Part shown: positions 1-36,335 of the stretch, piece by piece
Layout of the letters: every line of letters starts with the position of its first letter
Numbering within the stretch: the stretch's first letter is position 1
From: Cacajao melanocephalus
Lineage: Eukaryota; Chordata; Mammalia; Primates; Pitheciidae
NCBI GenBank assembly: GCA_963573385.1
Contig: CAUYLG010017981.1
Span: forward strand, 41,493-105,492
Length of the DNA stretch: 64,000 nucleotides
Reading direction: 5' to 3'
The notes under the pieces: model-generated
Told to the model about the DNA's origin: nothing
Databases searched by the model: none
The model's input: only the letters and a program-made list of their open reading frames with translations
Made by a program: the position numbers and the translations under genes

Positions 1-114
1 TGGGAGAATCACTTGAACCTGGGAGGCGGGGGTTGCAGTGAGCGGAGATTTTGCCATTGCACTTCAGCATGGGCAACAGGAATGAGACTCTGTCTCAAAG
101 AAAAAAAAAAAAAA
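1..114 (+). mobile_element. Alu, 3' part, cut by window edge
   Basis: The right end of an Alu, from gggagaatcacttgaacc to its A tail. The rest lies left of the window in a POMT1 intron. Confidence 0.95.
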
Positions 115-522
115 AGTGGGTGTTGCTGAACATTGAGGTTGATAGCACGGGGGCAGCCTTTTCTCCAGCATAACTGCTGAGTCCCTAGGGCAAGTGGCTG
201 CGTGCAGGGCCGGGCAGCTCAGCCCTGCATGCTCTAGCATTGCTGCTGCCTGCCGGCATCACAGCCATACCGGGTCAGGGGCCTGGGCTTGCGGTTCCTG
301 CCTCTGAAACTTGATTTGTTCATCTAACAGGTGGAAGGTTCCACAGCAGAGTGTCCTTTTCCCCTGGAAATATTCCCGCAGGGTCTCCTGCCTGTTCAGC
401 GGCCGTTCATCACCGAGCCTCAGGACCTGCAGCCACAGGACCAGGCCACGCCTTATGGCTGAGCCGGCTTTGTTTCTGAAAAGCAACGTTTTCCCCTCGA
501 AAGATTTAGTGACTGCCTTTGA

Positions 523-8193
<7,671 letters not shown>

Positions 8194-8895
8194 AACAAGA
8201 GTGTGGCAGAGAACGCCCTTGCTGGGGCCGGGACGAGGTCGCAGGGTTTTGGTCAGTGTACTTAATGAGCAGAGTGCCCCCATGCTTGGAGGATGTGGGC
8301 CGGGCTCAGTAGGGACTCCACTGGAACGCGTGGTGGTCTCATTCCTGAAAAGCCCTCTTAAATGAGCACCTCCTTTTGTGCAGTTAATTTTTTCTCGACA
8401 ATGAAGAACATGTTCCCTCCATGTCCTCACTCCTGAGAGGCCCTGAACTAAGACACGGGGAGTATTTCAGCGGCCAGCATAGGCATCATCGAGGAAAACG
8501 GCTGAGAACCCAGGGCCAGCAGTGGGGCAAGTGACAGCCTCACCAGACCAACAATGCCCGGTCCTTGCTAACCACTGCAGGGTGGAGTTTGATCATCTCC
8601 TTCATGAATGCCCCGAACGCCCGCCAATGGGAGCAAGTCCCAGCCCGGCCCTCAGTGAGCCCGGCAGGCATCCCTGGACGGCTCCTTGTCAGAAGAGCTG
8701 CCTGCGTGGGAGCCAGGCTGGGCTTGCATGTCGTTTTCTGACAGCATCGAGGCCAGCCCTCCACACTGTGCCGTGTGGAAACCCTCCCACCTGAGGAGAT
8801 GCCAGTGACACGTGGCTGAGTAGCATCTTCCTCCCCCATGGTCAAGGCTTCCCTACTTTCTTTAATGTAATTAAAAAAGGGACGAACTGGCATTT
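8194..8895 (+). other. POMT1: POMT1 3' UTR
   Basis: About 0.7 kb of unique sequence follows the stop. The best end is the ATTAAA at 8870-8875, with a GT-rich element at 8895-8912 just downstream. The exact cleavage site is inferred. Confidence 0.75.
8870..8875 (+). terminator. POMT1: POMT1 polyadenylation signal (ATTAAA)
   Basis: The common variant hexamer ATTAAA lies 677 bases after the stop codon and is followed within 20-40 bases by a GT-rich stretch (gtagttggtggtgttt), the usual downstream element. Confidence 0.7.
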
Positions 8896-10119
8896 GTAGT
8901 TGGTGGTGTTTATTGATTCCTCCTCCAAAGGGGCCTACACTCAACACTGTTACAGCTACAGGGCTCGGCTCAGTTCACCATGGCACATCTGCGTCACTAC
9001 TGTGGCTGAGCCTGGACGGAAGGGGGCTGGGACTGCCTGTGGTAGTGGTAAGGGATACTTTTCTTTACAGAGACCGCGGCAGCCACCGCACGAGGGAGAA
9101 CCAACCAGGTAAAACACAGACACGGGTGCTCACATGAGGCCGCAAGCTCCACATGGCGCAAAGGAGGCTCGCTGGCTTCCAGCAGTCATATCTGCTGGGA
9201 CCTGGGCGATCCAGTGTATGCTGCAGCCAGAGGCACCACTCCCTGGACCTGGCCACCAGCCACCCCAGGGTGGGACGGCCTGTCTAGACAGCACCTTGGG
9301 CTTGGGGGCTCCTGTGAGGATCAGTGAGGGCCCAACCCCGGGCAGGACTACGCATGGACACTGTCCTGCCAGCAGGGACAGACCTGGCCTCTGCTGCCAT
9401 CATCTACCCTGCTGCACGGGCTCCCAGCCTGGCCCCACACGAGAGCCTGTGTGTGCTGCTGGGTGCTCCCGGGGCACCCGCCTCGCTTCTCTGCCTTTAA
9501 GGCACAGGCAAGGGGGAAAACATCCCTCCGAGGCTCCGCACATCACTGTAGGCCACGCTGGACTGCGAACCACTGGTGGGTCATGAAATTCAGTTTGTAG
9601 GCCACCACCAGCCTGTCACAAAAACAGAACAAACCATGAGGATGTGTAACAAAAACGGAACGTATATGCTCACAAAACTTTTGAGCTGTGTGAGTGTGTA
9701 AGAACCAGATCAGACTGGAAAAAAATCTTGTGTGGGTTCACTGTCAAAAAAACACCAGGCCAGCCATAGTAGCCAAGCTGTTCCCTCAATCTCCCCAATA
9801 ATATGTGCTTCACATTCCTCCAGAAGCCTCCCAAGCTTCCTGCACATTCTCTGTAATTTCTCGGTGGCCTAGAGAGAGCTTTAAACCACAGCGAGCCTGA
9901 GGAAGCGGCTGAGAACCGCAGGAGCTCGTCGGTGTCCCAGCAAGTTGAGGCTGAGGGACACAGGACCCAAGTTTCCATTCCTAAGGGACAAGGCCTCGCT
10001 CCTAACGCCACCCTGGGGTGGAAGCAGTGTGTGTGGGTGGGCATCCCCTGGCTCAGTCCCTGAACACACATGCGGGGCGGGAGACCTGTCCCCAAGGCTC
10101 AGCGCAGCGCGGCAGCCCC
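8890..10119 (-). other. UCK1: UCK1 3' UTR
   Basis: About 1.2 kb of unique, Alu-free sequence lies between the UCK1 stop and the AATAAA on the minus strand at 8909-8914. The extent is inferred from that signal. Confidence 0.75.
8909..8914 (-). terminator. UCK1: UCK1 polyadenylation signal (AATAAA)
   Basis: TTTATT on the + strand reads AATAAA on the UCK1 strand. It predicts cleavage about 10-30 bases further along UCK1, near 8880-8899, almost at the POMT1 end. Confidence 0.75.
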
Positions 10120-16158
<6,039 letters not shown>

Positions 16159-16243
16159 CTCGGCCTCCGCTCCCCGACATCAGGTTCTCGCGCCCGCCCC
16201 TTCCCCAGGCCCGGCGCCTTCGTCGGAGGCGACCCGGGCGACC

Positions 16244-16251
16244 ACTTCCGG
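16244..16251. promoter_or_regulatory. ETS/GABP-type motif (ACTTCCGG)
   Basis: A core CTTCCGG sits about 90 bases upstream of the UCK1 ATG, inside the CpG island. This motif is typical of housekeeping promoters. Function is inferred. Confidence 0.5.
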
Positions 16252-16270
16252 GAGACGCGCCGGGCACGTC

Positions 16271-16284
16271 GGGAGTTGTAGTCC
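16271..16284. promoter_or_regulatory. ZNF143/SBS-like motif
   Basis: On the minus strand the bases read ggactacaactccc, matching the ACTACAA-TCCC core bound by ZNF143 in CpG-island promoters. It lies next to the NRF1-like site. Confidence 0.55.
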
Positions 16285-16297
16285 ACGCAGTGGGGTC

Positions 16298-16307
16298 GCG
16301 CATGCGT
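16298..16307. promoter_or_regulatory. NRF1-like motif (GCGCATGCGT)
   Basis: This is one base from the palindromic NRF1 consensus GCGCATGCGC and lies about 140 bases upstream of the UCK1 start codon. Confidence 0.6.
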
Positions 16308-16560
16308 GAGGGTGCAGGGCTCGGATTGAGCACACCTGGGGCCCCTGCGGCCCTTTAAGCTGAATGCTGGCTGGCAGGGACAGCTGCGCCCCGGCTTCGA
16401 GGCGGCTGCAAGGTCATAGACACAGGTGGCTGGGAAGGTGCGCGGACCGCACCCGGAGGCTGTGGTTGCACCGCCGCCCAAGTGCGTGCCTCCGCCTCGC
16501 GTTGCCTCTGCCCCAGTCCCGGGCCCTCCCCCAGCCGCAGCCACACCTCGGCTCCCTCCA

Positions 16561-18345
16561 CCCCAGGCTCCTCATGGCCTCTGGACACAGTCCGGTCGCC
16601 TCCCACCCCACCTTCTGCTGGAGCCATCGGGGCGCCCCGGAACGTGGCGGGGGCTGTCACCTGATGACTTTAGGCTCACGCCCCTCGAGCTGTGCGCGCC
16701 AAGGAGGCAGAGGCCCGTGGGCCGGGTTCCGCCCCTTCCCCTCTCCGTGCCTGGCACAGAGAACGTGACAGGCAAATTCTGATCCATTCAAATTGTAGAT
16801 TTCCCCAAGGCGTAAAGGCTGTTTAAAAGTCCAGCTCCTAAAGCAGCCGAGCACTCCCTAAATATTTGATGATGCTGAAATATAATCCCGGCGGGACTAG
16901 AGTAACCTGCAGGCGTGAGAAATCTTGGTTTCTGTCACTTTGCGGGTATTCATCCATCCCAGGAGTGGCTATAGGCAGCTCCCGGTGATCAGTGGGAGGG
17001 GACTGGGCTCCCGGAGCCCTGTGGACACGGACAGCTGGAAGCTCCCTGAAGGGGCACTGGGTACGCTTGGCTTGCCAGGGAAAGCAGTCCCCTACACGAG
17101 GGAAAAACCGTGGCAGGTTAGGAGCCAGGTGACCTTGGGCAGTGACATGATCACTCATGTTTTTCCACTTCCAGTGTAGGGGAAATAGCGTGGTGAGACT
17201 TCCCTGCCCTATAGCACACAGAGAGTGGGCTTGGCCAGGGCCCGCCCCAGAGGCAGTGTCTGGTCTGTGTTTTCTTAGATTCTCTATTTGTCTATTTGGC
17301 ATCCATTCATCACGGGGCGATTCTATTAACTACGTTTTCTTATTTTCTGTATCCTTGGTGCTCTGGCATTTGGGCGCAGGGTTAGCCAATTCTAAGAGAT
17401 AGCAAAGGCCCAGGGCAGAGCATACTTTTCATATACAAAACAGCCAACCCAAGTCTACAGCCCCACCACCTCCTGATCTAATTCTCGCCCTGGTAGCCAA
17501 GATTCTCCCTGCCCTAAATCACCCAGGGCCAGGCGTCAGGCCACTAGAGACCACTCTGCAGCCCAGATCCCACTAGGATTACTCAAACTAGCCAATTTTA
17601 AACTCTTTCCCTGCCCTGCCAGGCCTTCCCCATGAAAACCCGGAGAAAGTCCCTGGGCTGGGCTCTCCCCTGCTCCTGCTTCTGCCTCCTGACCAAATCT
17701 GGGGCTCCCCTACAGGCCCTGCCCGCCACGGGTGCCCCTTCTCTCGGGAAAGGCAATCAACCTTGTGAGTGCCTTGGTCTCACCTCGACGTCACTCAGCC
17801 CTACATCTGTAAATTAAACCCCAGGCACAGAACACTGTCTAGCAAACAGCCACGCTGCTGGCTTAGATCTGTCTAGGTGTGTGCCCAAGAGGTGGCCATG
17901 CCCCAAGCCAGCTTTGAATTTGCATCAGGGGAGACTTAAGACACGATGTGTTGCCATTTCTTCCCCTGTGGCCCAGCCACATAGTGAAAGGCAGGAGGGA
18001 AACTAGCAGAGTCTGACCAGGGGCTGTCCCTGATACTCCTGGCTTCTGTCTCGTGTGCCCTCTCTGGGGACTAGACACAAGGCATGAGCTGTCAGGGCCC
18101 GTCAGGCTATGGCCTGGTTCTGCTCCCAAGGCAAAGGGACAGTTCAGGGAGGAGCCAGTCCCTGAGAGCAGGCCGAGTGCCCAGGAAGCCCACAGTCCAG
18201 GAAGCAAGGCCCTGGTCCACACAGCTCAGGCCTCTGGGCCACAGTGGCTCCCCTGTGGGACCATCCCAACCACCACCAAGCAGAGGCCCAGCCCCAAACC
18301 TCTAGCTGGCCCCTACCTCCCCATATTGTACAGAAGAGTGACTTT
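16561..18345. other. intergenic DNA upstream of UCK1
   Basis: Unique sequence with no recognisable gene or repeat. The frames seen are short and carry no family signature. Confidence 0.7.
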
Positions 18346-19024
<679 letters not shown>

Positions 19025-19455
19025 TTATGGACGTGTGCAGAGGCCTGGCCCTGCACAAGACACACTGTGGGTCGTGGAGATGGAGGCAACAGGGCCAAGG
19101 AGTCTCCCAGGGCTGCTCCTGCCTCCCAGCCTGCGCTCGCCTCCTCAGGGCCACAAAGCCCCAGCCCGGATGCCTGCCTGTCCGCAGGGATCCTCCCATC
19201 CCAACCCTTTGTCACCGACTCTTCTCCACATCAGTCCCCCAGTGAAACTCCCAGCTGTCCCTGGCTGAGCCAGGCCAACTTCTTTGAACTCAGTGGCCCC
19301 GGCCCCACTGGGAAGCCGCTAACGCAGAGGCTGTACAGCAGATGATTCTGTAGTCGCCTGCTTGATGGCTGCCCTGAGTCTCAAAAAACCAAGTGGGCAG
19401 GGCTGTGGCTGCCCACACAGCGAAGTCTCTGCCATGCTTAAGAAATGCGTATAAG

Positions 19456-20066
19456 TGGGCACAGTGGGCTCACACCTATGATCCCAGCACTTTGGGAGGC
19501 CAAGGTGGAAGGATCACTTGAGCTCAGGAGTTTGAGACCAGCCTGGGCAATATATAGCAAGACTGTCTCTACAAAAAATTTAAAAATTAGGCTAGGCATG
19601 GTGGCTCATGCCTGTAATTTCAGCACTTTGGAAGGCTGAAGCAGGCAGATCACCTGAGGTCAGGAGTTCGAGACCAGCCTGGCCAACATGGTGAAACCCC
19701 TGTCTCTACTAAAAATAAAAAAGTTAGCCAAGTGTGATGGTACATGCCTATAATCCCAGCTACTCAGGAGTCTGAGGCAGGAGAATCACTTGAACCCAGG
19801 TGGTGGAGGTTGCAGTGAGCCAAGATCACGCCACTACACTCCAGCCTGGGCAACAGAGTAAGACTCTGTCTTGAAAAAAAAAAAAAGTTAAAAACTAGCT
19901 GGGGTTGGTGGCACAGGCCTGTGGTCCCAGCTACTGGGGAGGCTGAGAGGTAGGAGGATTGCTTGAGCTTGGTGGGGTGGAGGTTGCAGTGAGCAGAAAT
20001 CGTGCCACTGCACTCTAGCCTGGGCGACAGAGCAAGACTCTGTCTCAAAAAATAAAAAAGTGCTGT
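19456..20066 (+). mobile_element. old Alu, split by a younger Alu
   Basis: Left part 19456-19588 and right part 19887-20066 of one Alu. The break lies in the middle A-rich linker. Confidence 0.88.
19589..19886 (+). mobile_element. Alu inserted in an Alu linker
   Basis: Complete Alu flanked by ttaaaaattag and ttaaaaactag, a near-perfect target-site duplication. Confidence 0.93.
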
Positions 20067-20677
20067 TGCTGAATTGGGAGGTGGGGGTAGGGGGCGAGTT
20101 GGGTGGAGGCTTGGAGCCCTCAGAGTTTGCCAGATCCAGCTGAGGCAGACTCCTAAGAGTGACTGCTGTCTACTCTGTGGATTTGCTCTCTTACCTGCAC
20201 TCCAGTGTGGGATGTTGAAAATGGGGGAGGCTGTGCGTGTGGGGGAGTGGGGAATATATGGGAAATCTCTGCACTTTCTGCTCAAGTTTTCTGTGAGCCT
20301 GAAACTGTTTCTCCTACCCCCTCAAACACGCGCGGGCACAGGGAATGCCGCTCTCCACGGCTGCCTTCCTCCTCCCCCAAGCCAGCCTGACCCCTGCAAA
20401 AATGTCAGCTCATGCCAAGCCCAACCTGAAGCTTTTATTGAACACTAGCTGGCTGTCAGCACCTAGAGGATTAAGCAGGTGCCTGCTGTTTTAAGTATTG
20501 ATTGCCACTTTCCCTGCAATCATAAAAGTAACTCCTGTTGATTGCCGAAAACGTATACACACAAACACACAACCAAAACTAGAACCACCCATAACTCCTC
20601 ACCCAGGGAAAAGCATGGTTTTGAGTTCTGGGGTCTGCCCTCTGGTCTGATATGGCTGTTATAGGTAACAGGAATGA

Positions 20678-21051
<374 letters not shown>

Positions 21052-21079
21052 TAGCATTAAAGCCTCACGACCACCCTGT

Positions 21080-21185
21080 GATATGGGTACCATTGTGATC
21101 TCATTTTCCTGATGGGTAAATTGAAGAACAGAGAGTATATGCCTTGCCCAAGGCTTGCAGTCAAGTTGCCTGAGCCAGCAAATGT
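21080..21185 (-). mobile_element. MIR fragment (tentative)
   Basis: The series ttttcctgatgggtaaattgaag ... ttgcccaaggcttgcag resembles the MIR core in inverse direction. Confidence 0.5.
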
Positions 21186-21561
21186 AGGAAGCCAATGCAC
21201 ATATCCACACATACACGCTCCATGCAGAACTGCACCATCTCCCTGTTCAGAGACAAGGCGGGGAAGCACGGGAGCCAGGCCCTCGGCATGAAGAAGGGCC
21301 CAGAGCCAGCGGTTTGAAGCTGAGCTGCTCATACAGGGTCCAGGACCAGGTACCTGTCTTAGGGGTGGGAATCAAAGCCACAGCCTCACACGGAGCAGGA
21401 GTTCTGGAACTGGCCTTCTGCAGACCGCTGGAGAAACCATTGCAGCACTCAAGCTCTGGGTAAACAGAATCATCTCTAAGAAAGTGGAACCTGGGGCCTG
21501 TGCTACACCTGGGCCACCCACAGGGGACAGAAATTCCAAGCTAACAAACTGACATAAAAAT

Positions 21562-22214
21562 GGTTTGGGCAAGGTACAGTGGTGCACACCTGTAATCCCA
21601 GTACTGTGGGAGGCCGAGGTGGGTGGTTTGCTTGAGGCCAAGAGTTCAAGACTAGCCTGGGCAACATAATGAGACTGTGTCTTTTTTTTTTTTTTTCGAG
21701 ATGGAGTCTCACTCTGTCACCCAGGCTGGAGTGCAGTGGTGCGATCTCAGCTCACTGCAACTCCACCTCCTGGGTTCAAGTGTTTCTCCTGCCTCAGCCT
21801 CCCAAGTAGCTGGGATTACAGGTGTGTGCCACAACGCCCAGCTAATTTTTGTATTTGTAGAGATGAGGTTTTGCCATGTTGGCCAGGCTGGTCTCGAACT
21901 CCTGACCTCAGGTGATCCGCCCAGCTCGGCCGGTGTCCAAAAGTGCTGGAATTACAGGTGTGAGCCACCATGCCTGGCCAGTGAGACCTTGTCTTTACAA
22001 AACAAAAACCAACCAAACAAACAAAACTAAAAAAACAACAACAGCAGCCAGGTGTGGTGGTGGCACATACCTATAGTCCCACTTACTAGGGAGGCTGAGG
22101 TGGGACTTAACTCGTAGGAGTTAAGCCCAGGAGTTCAAGGATGCAGTGAGCTATGATGGCCTCACTCCAACATGGGTGACAGAGACTCTGTATTAAAAAG
22201 AGAAAAAAAAAAAA
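21562..22214 (+). mobile_element. old Alu, split by an inverted Alu
   Basis: Parts 21562-21681 and 21979-22214 of one direct Alu around an inverted Alu. Confidence 0.85.
21682..21978 (-). mobile_element. inverted Alu within an Alu
   Basis: Complete inverted Alu; the flanks tgagactgtgtct and tgagaccttgtct look like a decayed target-site duplication. Confidence 0.92.
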
Positions 22215-22390
22215 AGCCAGGCGCAGTGGCTCACGCCTGTAATCCCAACACTTTAGGAGGCCGAGGCAGGTGGATCACAGGGTCAGGAGTTTGAGACCAG
22301 CCTGGCCAACATGGTGAAACCCCGTCTCTTCTAATAATACAAAAATTAGCCGGGCATGGTGGTGTGCACCTGTAGTCCCAGCTACTTGGG
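22215..22390 (+). mobile_element. truncated Alu ending at a microsatellite
   Basis: An Alu left part, cut in the right monomer where the CT repeat begins. Confidence 0.93.
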
Positions 22391-22391
22391 A

Positions 22392-22428
<37 letters not shown>

Positions 22429-22448
22429 GTGTGTATATATATGTATAC

Positions 22449-22486
<38 letters not shown>

Positions 22487-22638
22487 GTATATACATACGT
22501 ATATATAGAGAGGTATATACATAGATATATGTATGTATATACATAGGTATACATATATCTCTATATATGCATACATATATAGATCTATGTATATACATAC
22601 ATATCTATATCTATATATATAGAGAGAGAGGTATATAC

Positions 22639-22683
<45 letters not shown>
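22391..22683. repeat. complex dinucleotide microsatellite
   Basis: Successive tracts of CT, TA/TG, AG, mixed TA, AG and finally about 18 GT repeats. The CT and AG tracts are complementary and the TA tracts are self-complementary. It follows a truncated Alu at 22215-22390. Confidence 0.95.
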
Positions 22684-22685
<2 letters not shown>

Positions 22686-22727
22686 AGGCCAGGTGAGATA
22701 AACATATATATGTTTAAGGCCGAAGGC

Positions 22728-23012
22728 CAGGTGCAGTAGCTCACACCTGTAATCCCTGCACTTTGGGAGGTCGAGGTGGGTGGATCACGAGGGCAAGAGA
22801 TCGAGACCATCCGGGCCAACATGATGAAACCCCATCTCCACTAAAAATACAAAAATTAGCCAGGTATGGTGATGGGCGCCTGGAATCCTAGCTACATGGG
22901 AAGATGAGGCAGGAGAATCACTTGAACTCAGGAGGTGGAGGTTGCAGAGAGCCCAGATCGTGCCACTACACTCCAGCCTGGGTGACATAGCAAGACTCCA
23001 TCTGAATAAAAA
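22728..23012 (+). mobile_element. Alu, intergenic
   Basis: Full-length direct Alu after the GT microsatellite. Confidence 0.94.
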
Positions 23013-23029
23013 ATTAAAAATCTTTTGTC

Positions 23030-23155
23030 GAGGCTGGATGCAGTAGCTCACGTCTGTAATCCCAGCAATTTGAGTAGCCAAGGTGGGTGGATCACTGGAA
23101 CTCAGGAGTCAAGACTGGCCTCGATAGCATGGGCACCAAGCCCATCTCTGCAGTT
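23030..23155 (+). mobile_element. partial Alu, intergenic
   Basis: Left monomer only, from gaggctggatgcagtagctc to ctctgcag. Confidence 0.88.
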
Positions 23156-23639
23156 CTGTATTCCCGGTGGTGCTCACCTTCACCACCTGGCTCCAGTGCC
23201 GTCTGCCAGGATTCTTGGCTGTAAACTCTCAGATTCACACGCGTGCTGAATTCTGCACATGCGAGGTCCTAAAAGTGAGTGCCCCTTACATTTTGCATCT
23301 CAGGGCCTCACTGGCCTTACCGCAGTCCTGGTCTTGCTGTTTTCTATTTGTTCTATCTGTGCTCGAATTGATGTTTCCTCTTTTTCTACTTCCTCACGGG
23401 TTAATTGAAAATTGTTTATGGTTCCATTTATCTCTTCTATTACATTATTGTTGACATCTTTTCAATAAAAATCTAGTGATTGCCCTAGGTTTTACAACAT
23501 ATGTATTGAATTAATCAATTTATCTTCAAATACCGTTGTATTGCCGGTGCACAGGGTAAGGGCTTTAGAGCAGTGCATCACCAATTCCTCCCTCTACTTG
23601 TTCTATTGCGTCACATAATTAATGAGTGAATTGATTTTT

Positions 23640-23870
23640 GGAACAAGGTCTGACTCTGCCTCCCATGCTCAGGGAATCCTCCCACTTCAGCCTCCTGAGT
23701 AGCTGGGACTTCAGGCACACACCACCAAGCCCAGCTAATTTTTGTGTTTTTTGTAGAGACAGAGTTTTGCCATGTTGCCCAGGCTGGTCTTGAACTCATG
23801 AGTTCAAGTAATCCACCCGCCTCAGCCTCCCAAAGTGTTGGGATTACAGGCGTGAGCCACCGTGCCTGGC
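23640..23870 (-). mobile_element. partial Alu, intergenic
   Basis: Inverted Alu with a deletion in its 3' monomer. Confidence 0.9.
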
Positions 23871-23896
23871 CTAATCTATTTTTTAGTATGCTATAG

Positions 23897-24230
<334 letters not shown>

Positions 24231-24266
24231 TTTTTGCTTTTTTTTTTTTTTATTTCTTCTGCCTGA

Positions 24267-24640
<374 letters not shown>

Positions 24641-24644
24641 CGAC

Positions 24645-24880
24645 TTTATCTTTTTAGAGCAGTTTTAGGCTCACAGAAAAGTTGAGCAGAAGGTGCAATG
24701 ATTTTTCCACATACTCCCTGCCACCCCACATGCAGTGTCTCCCCCATTTTTGACACCCCACACTAGAGTGAACCTATATGAACACACCATTATCACCAAC
24801 ATCCAGAGCTACATTAGAGGTCACTCTTGGTATACATTCTATGGGTTTGGAAAAATGTATAATGACATGTATTCACCATG
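24645..24880. mobile_element. unassigned old interspersed repeat
   Basis: tagagcagttttaggctcac ... ggtcactcttggtatacattc is a sequence I recognise as common in primate genomes. I cannot name the family with certainty (an old L1 or DNA-element part). Confidence 0.4.
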
Positions 24881-24883
24881 ACA

Positions 24884-25215
24884 TTATTATTATTATTGCT
24901 TTTGAGATGGAGTCTCGCTCTGTTGCTCAGGCTGGAGTGTGGTGGCATGATCTTGGCTCACTGCAACCTCCACCTCTACTGGCCTTGACTTCCCTAGTTC
25001 AAGTAATCCTCCCACCTCAGGCTCCTGCCTAGCTGGGACCCACAGGCACATCATCACATCTGGCTAATTTTTTTTTTTTTAACTTTTTGCGGCGACGTGG
25101 TCTCACTATGTGGTCTAGGCTGGTTTCGAACTCCTGGGCTCAAGCAATTCTCTTGCCTCAGCCTCCCAAAGTGCTGAGATTGCCACTTTGGTGGGTGAGC
25201 CATCACACCTGGCCT
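24884..25215 (-). mobile_element. Alu, intergenic
   Basis: Inverted Alu with a TTA-repeat tail and a short internal insertion. Confidence 0.92.
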
Positions 25216-25448
25216 CAATATTACCATTGATAATTCCATCTCGTTCTGATTCTTGATCTGGTGGATAAAACTGACTTTGTCTCCTGTGGACATTTATAGA
25301 ATCTTTCTTTGCTTCTAGAATCTTGCAATTTCACAATCATGTCCCTTTGGAGGGTATTTTCCCCATTACGCTGGGCCCTCAGTGACCTCTTTCTATCTGA
25401 AGATTTGTGTCCTTTAGTTCTGGGAAATTTTCTTGGGTTCTTTTTTCT

Positions 25449-25743
25449 TTTCCTTTTTTTTTGAGACAGAATCTTGCTCTGTCACCCAGGCTGGAATGCA
25501 GTGGCGTGGTCTCAGCTCACTGCAACTTCTGCCTCCTGGGTTCAAGGAGTTCTCATGCCTCAGTCAACCAAATAGCTGGAATTACAAGCGTGCGCACCAC
25601 ACCTGGTTAATTTTTGTATTTTTCGTAGACACAGGGTTTTGCCACGTTGGCCAGGCTGATCTTGAACTCCTGGGCTCAAGCCATCCACCCACCTTGGCCT
25701 CCCAAAGTACTAGGATTACAGGCATGAGCCACCGTGCTGGGCC
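25449..25743 (-). mobile_element. Alu, intergenic
   Basis: Full-length inverted Alu. Confidence 0.94.
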
Positions 25744-26408
25744 TCCGTGGGGATCTTGTCAGCCTGGGTGGGGGTCATGTCCCACCAGAGTAGTTTTACA
25801 TTTGCTTTGGACCAGAGCTCTTTCTTGGAGCCAATTTTTTTTTAAATGATAATATTTTTTTCTTTTTGCTACAAAGACGTATCCAATTAAAGAACAATTT
25901 TTTAGTGTAGGGACAGCTAGACTACCAGATAGGCTGAATTTGAACCCCATATTCATGTGAGGAACAGGCCCAAGGCTACAACTCCCAGGGAGATTTTATT
26001 TCCACAATCAGATTCCAGGCTGGGTCACACCAGCTTCCTTGTCACCTCTGTGAGTCACAGGCAGATTTTGTTTTCTGTTCATCTCTTTCATCCTCACTCC
26101 CTGCTTCACAGACCCAAGGCTTCACCTCCTGTCCATATCTGGATGGAAAACTCAAGCCCTAGGTGCTGAGAGCAAAGCCCCTGGGGGCACACACTTCCTG
26201 GGCATCTCTGTCCCTCCCTCTTCATTGCTGGTCCCTGAAGATTCTCCTGGCTACCTGGGAGCTCAGCTACGAACATAAAAGACTGCCTGCCATGCTGGTG
26301 CTGTGTCTCTAGCATTCCCAGGTGGTTGGGTTGGGACCCGCCTCAGATTCTCCAGTCTGAGAGAATAGAAATCCCACACAAATGGTTTTTAAAACTGTAG
26401 AGATTTTG

Positions 26409-26712
<304 letters not shown>

Positions 26713-26730
26713 AAAAACTCAAGAGATTTC

Positions 26731-27020
<290 letters not shown>

Positions 27021-27374
27021 CAGAAGAGATTCCACTCAGAAACCTACATTTCTGGCTTCTTTTGCTGGAAAATTAAAAGAAAGCTACAGCCACCGTGACT
27101 CCGCCTCTGTGCAGGTCACACCCGTCCAGCTGTGCTGCCAGGTGTCCGGGTCCCCACCACTCCTCATTGTCTGACGCTGGCTGGCTGGCCTTCCGGGCCC
27201 TCTAGTGTGCCACCCTGACTTCTCTAGTCCCGCCTGGCTGGCTCCCCCTCCTACCCCAGCCCCTCCAGCCCTGCACAACCCTGCGGAGTCTCCCTCTGCC
27301 AGGAGGAGAGGCAGGTCTCGCGGAGCGCAGGGCGCCAGGGAGCGACTGTTGACCCAGCCGTGGGCAAACAAGGC

Positions 27375-27389
27375 GGTCAATTATTAACC
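27375..27389. promoter_or_regulatory. HNF1-like palindromic motif
   Basis: ggtcaattattaacc matches the HNF1 consensus GGTTAATNATTAACC at all but one position. It is an AT-rich island 115 bases upstream of the PRRT1B ATG in otherwise CpG-rich DNA. Confidence 0.5.
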
Positions 27390-27503
27390 GGCCGCGCGGC
27401 AGGCACCAGGAAACCCGAGCGCGCGGCGCAAGCCGAGCCGGCCCGACGGGAGGCGCAGGGCCAGGGAGCCGCGCAGCCTCTGCAGCTGCCGCGGGCTCGG
27501 GCC

Positions 27504-36335
<8,832 letters not shown>

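Noticed and set aside
22231..22822. Tyr/Ile-rich minus-strand frames
   Set aside because: Translation of the TA/GT microsatellite.
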